Assembly (NCBI GenBank): GCA_030041495.1
Contig: JASHNT010000131.1
Coordinates: 46,642 to 110,641 of the forward strand
Direction: 5' to 3'
DNA length: 64,000 nucleotides
From: Bryobacteraceae bacterium
Lineage (GTDB): Bacteria; Acidobacteriota; Terriglobia; Bryobacterales; Bryobacteraceae
Shown: positions 61,386 to 64,000 of the stretch, piece by piece
How the letters are laid out: each line of letters opens with the position of its first letter
Position numbering within the stretch: the stretch's first letter is position 1
Made by a program: the position numbers and the translations under genes
The notes under the pieces: model-generated
Told to the model about the DNA's origin: nothing
Database searches by the model: none
The model's input: the letters and a program-made list of their open reading frames with translations, nothing else

Positions 61386-63758
61386 ATGGCAGAACAAGTG
61401 GACACTTCAATCAGGACGCTGCCGTTACTGGCTCTGAAGAACTCGGCGCTGTTCCCCGGTTTGATGATGCCCCTGGCGGTGGGGCGAAAAGGCTCCGTCG
61501 CCGCGGTGGAGGCGGCTTTGGCCACCGAGGAAAAGGAGCTGGTGGTCGTAGCGCAACGCGACCCGAATGCCGACAACCCCAAGGCCTCCGACGTCTACAA
61601 CGTCGGCACGCGCGCCACCATCCGCCGGCATCACCATTCCCGGCCGGATCAGCTCGACATCATGGTGCTGGGCATTGAGCGCGTGGTCATCATGAAGGTG
61701 GAAGAGGACGGTTACATGCACGCGCGCATCCGCCCTCTGGCGCTGCCCGACGACGCCAGCCGTGAAACCGAGGCGCTGTCGCTCTCGCTGGTGGAACTCG
61801 GAACCAAGTTTCTGCAACTGGCGCAAGGAGGCGCGGTGCAGGCCGACATCGCACGCATGTTCGCCGCCGAGCAGGACCCCCTGCAACTGGCCTTCATGAT
61901 CGCTTCGGTGATGAACCTGGACGCCGCCAAGGAGCAATCCCTGCTTGAGACGCCCACCCGCTTGGAGGGTTTGCGCATAGTGCTCGGCTGGCTGTCGCAT
62001 GAAGTCGACGTGCTGGAGCTGCGCAATAAGATCGCCAACGAAGCGCGCACGGAAATGTCCAAGGAGCAGCGCGAGTACGTGCTGCGCCAACAGAAGCGCG
62101 CCATCGAGCAGGAACTCGGCGAAGGCAACGGCGATCAAGCCGAAGTCGTTCAGCTCCGCGAGCGGCTGGCCAAGGCCGATCTTCCCGAAGACATTCGCAA
62201 GGAAGCCGAGCGCGAAATGGGCCGCTTGGAAAAACTTCCCGCCGCGCAGCCTGAGTTCAGCGTCATCCGCACCTGGCTCGAATACGTGATCGAGCTGCCG
62301 TGGAAGAAGCACAGCGAAGATGCGCTGGATCTGAAACGCGCTCGCGAGATCCTGGACGAGGACCATTTCGGCATCACCAAGGTCAAGGAGCGCATCATCG
62401 AACAGCTCGCGGTTTTGAAGCTGAATCCCGAAGCCAAGGCTCCGATCTTGTGCCTGGTAGGCGCGCCCGGCGTGGGCAAGACCTCGCTCGGCCAATCCAT
62501 CGCCCGAGCCCTTGGACGCAAGTTCGAGCGCATGAGCCTCGGCGGCTTGCACGATGAAGCCGAACTGCGCGGCCATCGCCGGACCTATATCGGCGCTCTG
62601 CCCGGGCGCCTGATCCAAGCCATGCGCCGAGCCGGCTTCGCGAATCCGGTGCTGATGCTCGACGAAGTGGACAAGGTCGGCCACGACTTCCGTGGCGACC
62701 CCGCGGCGGCTTTGCTCGAAATTCTCGACCCTGAGCAGAACAAGGCTTTCCGCGACAACTATCTGGATCTGCCCTTTGATCTTTCGAAGGTGCTGTTCAT
62801 CACCACGGCCAACACGCTGGACACGATTCCCGCGCCGTTGCTGGACCGTATGGAAATTCTGCGCCTCTCCGGCTACAGCGAAGAGGAGAAGATGCAGATT
62901 GCCCGGCGCTACTTGTTGCCGCGGCAGTTGAAGCAAACCGGCCTCACCGCCGAGCAGTTCGTCATCACCGACGAAGCCCTGCACAAAGCTATTGCCTCCT
63001 ACACGCGAGAAGCCGGCGTGCGGCGCTTGGAGCAGGTGCTGGGCCGCATCATCCGCAAAGTCGCCGTGAAGTTCGCCGAAGGTTCAACCGAGTCCGTCAC
63101 CGTAAACGACTCCGATGTTCCGGAACTCCTCGGACCGGAAAACATTCTGCCCGAGCAGGCTCGTAAGGAACTGCCTCCCGGTGTCGCAACCGGCCTGGCT
63201 TGGACTGAAACCGGCGGAGACGTGCTGTACATCGAAGCCGCGATGCTTCCCAACGGCAAGGAACTGGTCATCACCGGCCAACTCGGCGAGGTAATGCAGG
63301 AATCGGCCAAGACCGCGCGCAGCTACCTCTGGAGCCACGCGCGCGAATTCGGCCTGGATCCGGACAAATTCCTGAACTCCGGATTGCACATTCACGTTCC
63401 CGCAGGCGCGATCCCCAAGGATGGCCCCTCGGCCGGCGTGACCATGACCACCGCGCTGGCTTCGCTCTACTCGGGTCTCCCCGCGCGCAACGATACGGCG
63501 ATGACCGGCGAAGTGACCCTGACCGGACTGGTGCTGCCCATCGGCGGCGTCAAGGAGAAGGTGCTCGCAGCCCGGCGCTCCGGCTTGAAGCGCGTCATCC
63601 TGCCCCGCGGCAATGAGAAGGATCTGCGCGATCTGCCCAAAGAAGTCCGCGACGAGATGACCTTCATCTTCGCCGACCGCGTCGAGGACGTCCTCGCCGA
63701 CATACTGCCGGATCTGGTGTGCACTCCGATCCCTGTCGTTCCCGTGCGGGCGGCGTAA
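61386..63758 (+). CDS. lon: ATP-dependent protease Lon
   Basis: A 790-residue Lon, usual length. It has the N-terminal substrate domain (TLPLLALKNSALFPGLMMPLAVG), a coiled coil, AAA+ module with Walker A GAPGVGKT (359-366) and Walker B VLMLDEVDKVG, and the protease domain with Ser682 (KDGPSAGVTM) and Lys723 (GGVKEKVLAARR). ATG 61386 has a GAGAGAGG site; the frame opens at 61356 inside the clpB end. It degrades damaged and regulatory proteins. Pairing with clpB suggests a common stress transcript. Confidence 0.95.
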   Translation: MAEQVDTSIRTLPLLALKNSALFPGLMMPLAVGRKGSVAAVEAALATEEKELVVVAQRDPNADNPKASDVYNVGTRATIRRHHHSRPDQLDIMVLGIERVVIMKVEEDGYMHARIRPLALPDDASRETEALSLSLVELGTKFLQLAQGGAVQADIARMFAAEQDPLQLAFMIASVMNLDAAKEQSLLETPTRLEGLRIVLGWLSHEVDVLELRNKIANEARTEMSKEQREYVLRQQKRAIEQELGEGNGDQAEVVQLRERLAKADLPEDIRKEAEREMGRLEKLPAAQPEFSVIRTWLEYVIELPWKKHSEDALDLKRAREILDEDHFGITKVKERIIEQLAVLKLNPEAKAPILCLVGAPGVGKTSLGQSIARALGRKFERMSLGGLHDEAELRGHRRTYIGALPGRLIQAMRRAGFANPVLMLDEVDKVGHDFRGDPAAALLEILDPEQNKAFRDNYLDLPFDLSKVLFITTANTLDTIPAPLLDRMEILRLSGYSEEEKMQIARRYLLPRQLKQTGLTAEQFVITDEALHKAIASYTREAGVRRLEQVLGRIIRKVAVKFAEGSTESVTVNDSDVPELLGPENILPEQARKELPPGVATGLAWTETGGDVLYIEAAMLPNGKELVITGQLGEVMQESAKTARSYLWSHAREFGLDPDKFLNSGLHIHVPAGAIPKDGPSAGVTMTTALASLYSGLPARNDTAMTGEVTLTGLVLPIGGVKEKVLAARRSGLKRVILPRGNEKDLRDLPKEVRDEMTFIFADRVEDVLADILPDLVCTPIPVVPVRAA

Positions 63759-63829
63759 GCGCGCGGACGACTTGGTGGATGGACTGAAGACATGGCCGAT
63801 CCGGTATCTGCGCTGAGGTCTTCGTCATC

Positions 63830-64000
63830 CCTAGCAGCCCGTGTCTAAACCCCAAAAACGGCTGGACCTGAAAATGTTTTGACTTTAAACTTTGGGTATG
63901 GCGATGGGGACGCGGAAGATGCGGGAGCGGCAAGAGGGCTTGTGGTACGGCGGCGAGTTGGCCACGGCGCCGGGTCACCCTTTCTATAAACGGCTCAATG
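63830..64000 (+). mobile_element. Left end of an insertion sequence, cut by the window edge
   Basis: After lon, 139 bases hold no gene, and then a transposase N-terminus begins at 63898. The left terminal repeat should lie in about 63830-63875; CAGCC at 63827-63831 and GGCTG at 63870-63874 could belong to it, but the right end is out of view, so the boundary is a guess. Confidence 0.55.
63898..64000 (+). CDS. Transposase, N-terminal part (IS1182-like)
   Basis: ATG at 63898 opens 34 codons up to the window edge: MAMGTRKMRERQEGLWYGG, then ELATAPGHPFYKRLN. The block RQExLWxxxxELxTAPGHPFYxRLN is the standard start of a DDE transposase group annotated as IS1182/IS5-type in soil bacteria. The catalytic DDE residues lie beyond the window. 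Nothing shows whether the element is intact. Confidence 0.75.
   Translation, partial: MAMGTRKMRERQEGLWYGGELATAPGHPFYKRLN

Noticed and set aside
61425..62984. 519-codon open frame on the minus strand across lon
   Set aside because: Antisense shadow of lon with no recognisable motif or start context.

Overview
The window is a high-GC (roughly 60-65% by eye) bacterial chromosome segment, coding on both strands almost without gaps. It most likely comes from an acidobacterium of the Solibacter/Bryobacter type. Support for that: a TIGR03435-type protein at 43263-44201, several secreted proteins of one acidobacterial family mixed with a DUF6152 protein, a flgBC-fliEFGHIJ flagellar operon, Gram-negative lipid A genes (waaA-lpxK fusion), and an ECF sigma factor with two DGPF/YCII proteins. 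The taxon is an inference; no rRNA or marker tree was available.

Left part (1-22 kb): the tail of an unknown protein, a secreted protein of unknown role, a SPOR protein, an ABHD18-like hydrolase and a PilZ protein with a clear terminator; then a haloacid dehalogenase / pirin / flavodoxin-like run, a DUF4159 protein and an RnfD-like membrane protein fused to cysteine-bridged Sel1-like repeats. A fused transporter/spermidine-synthase-like protein follows. Four paralogous secreted proteins (3398, 11169, 12450 and 14006) and one DUF6152 protein are spread over 3.4-14.9 kb. Next come a TMTC-like membrane/TPR protein, the c-di-AMP operon cdaA-ybbR-glmM, and an MFS transporter.

Middle part (22-47 kb): an oxidative cluster (haem/copper-monooxygenase-like protein, intradiol dioxygenase, two-subunit molybdenum hydroxylase, old yellow enzyme), a degenerate GGDEF protein, a methyltransferase, a PPi-type phosphofructokinase, then the flagellar basal body and export operon flgB-flgC-fliE-fliF-fliG-fliH-fliI-fliJ, all on the minus strand. 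A stranded C-terminal tail of a TonB-dependent receptor lies between flgB and an RND efflux pair. A TIGR03435 protein and several envelope proteins of unknown role follow.

Right part (47-64 kb): a PhoU/DUF47-containing protein paired with a short PPDK-like protein that lacks the PEP/pyruvate barrel (the best candidate here for an undescribed system), a waaA-lpxK fusion with nadD downstream, a secreted HpcH/HpaI aldolase, an ECF42-type sigma factor operon with two YCII proteins, a class III aminotransferase, and clpB-lon. The right edge enters an insertion sequence.

Two genes, the synthase-like one at 8838 and waaA-lpxK, have upstream sequence that reads as homologous N-terminus but offers no ATG, GTG or TTG. 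The cytochrome at 22177 appears to have lost its signal peptide through a frameshift. These three sites deserve a check against raw reads.
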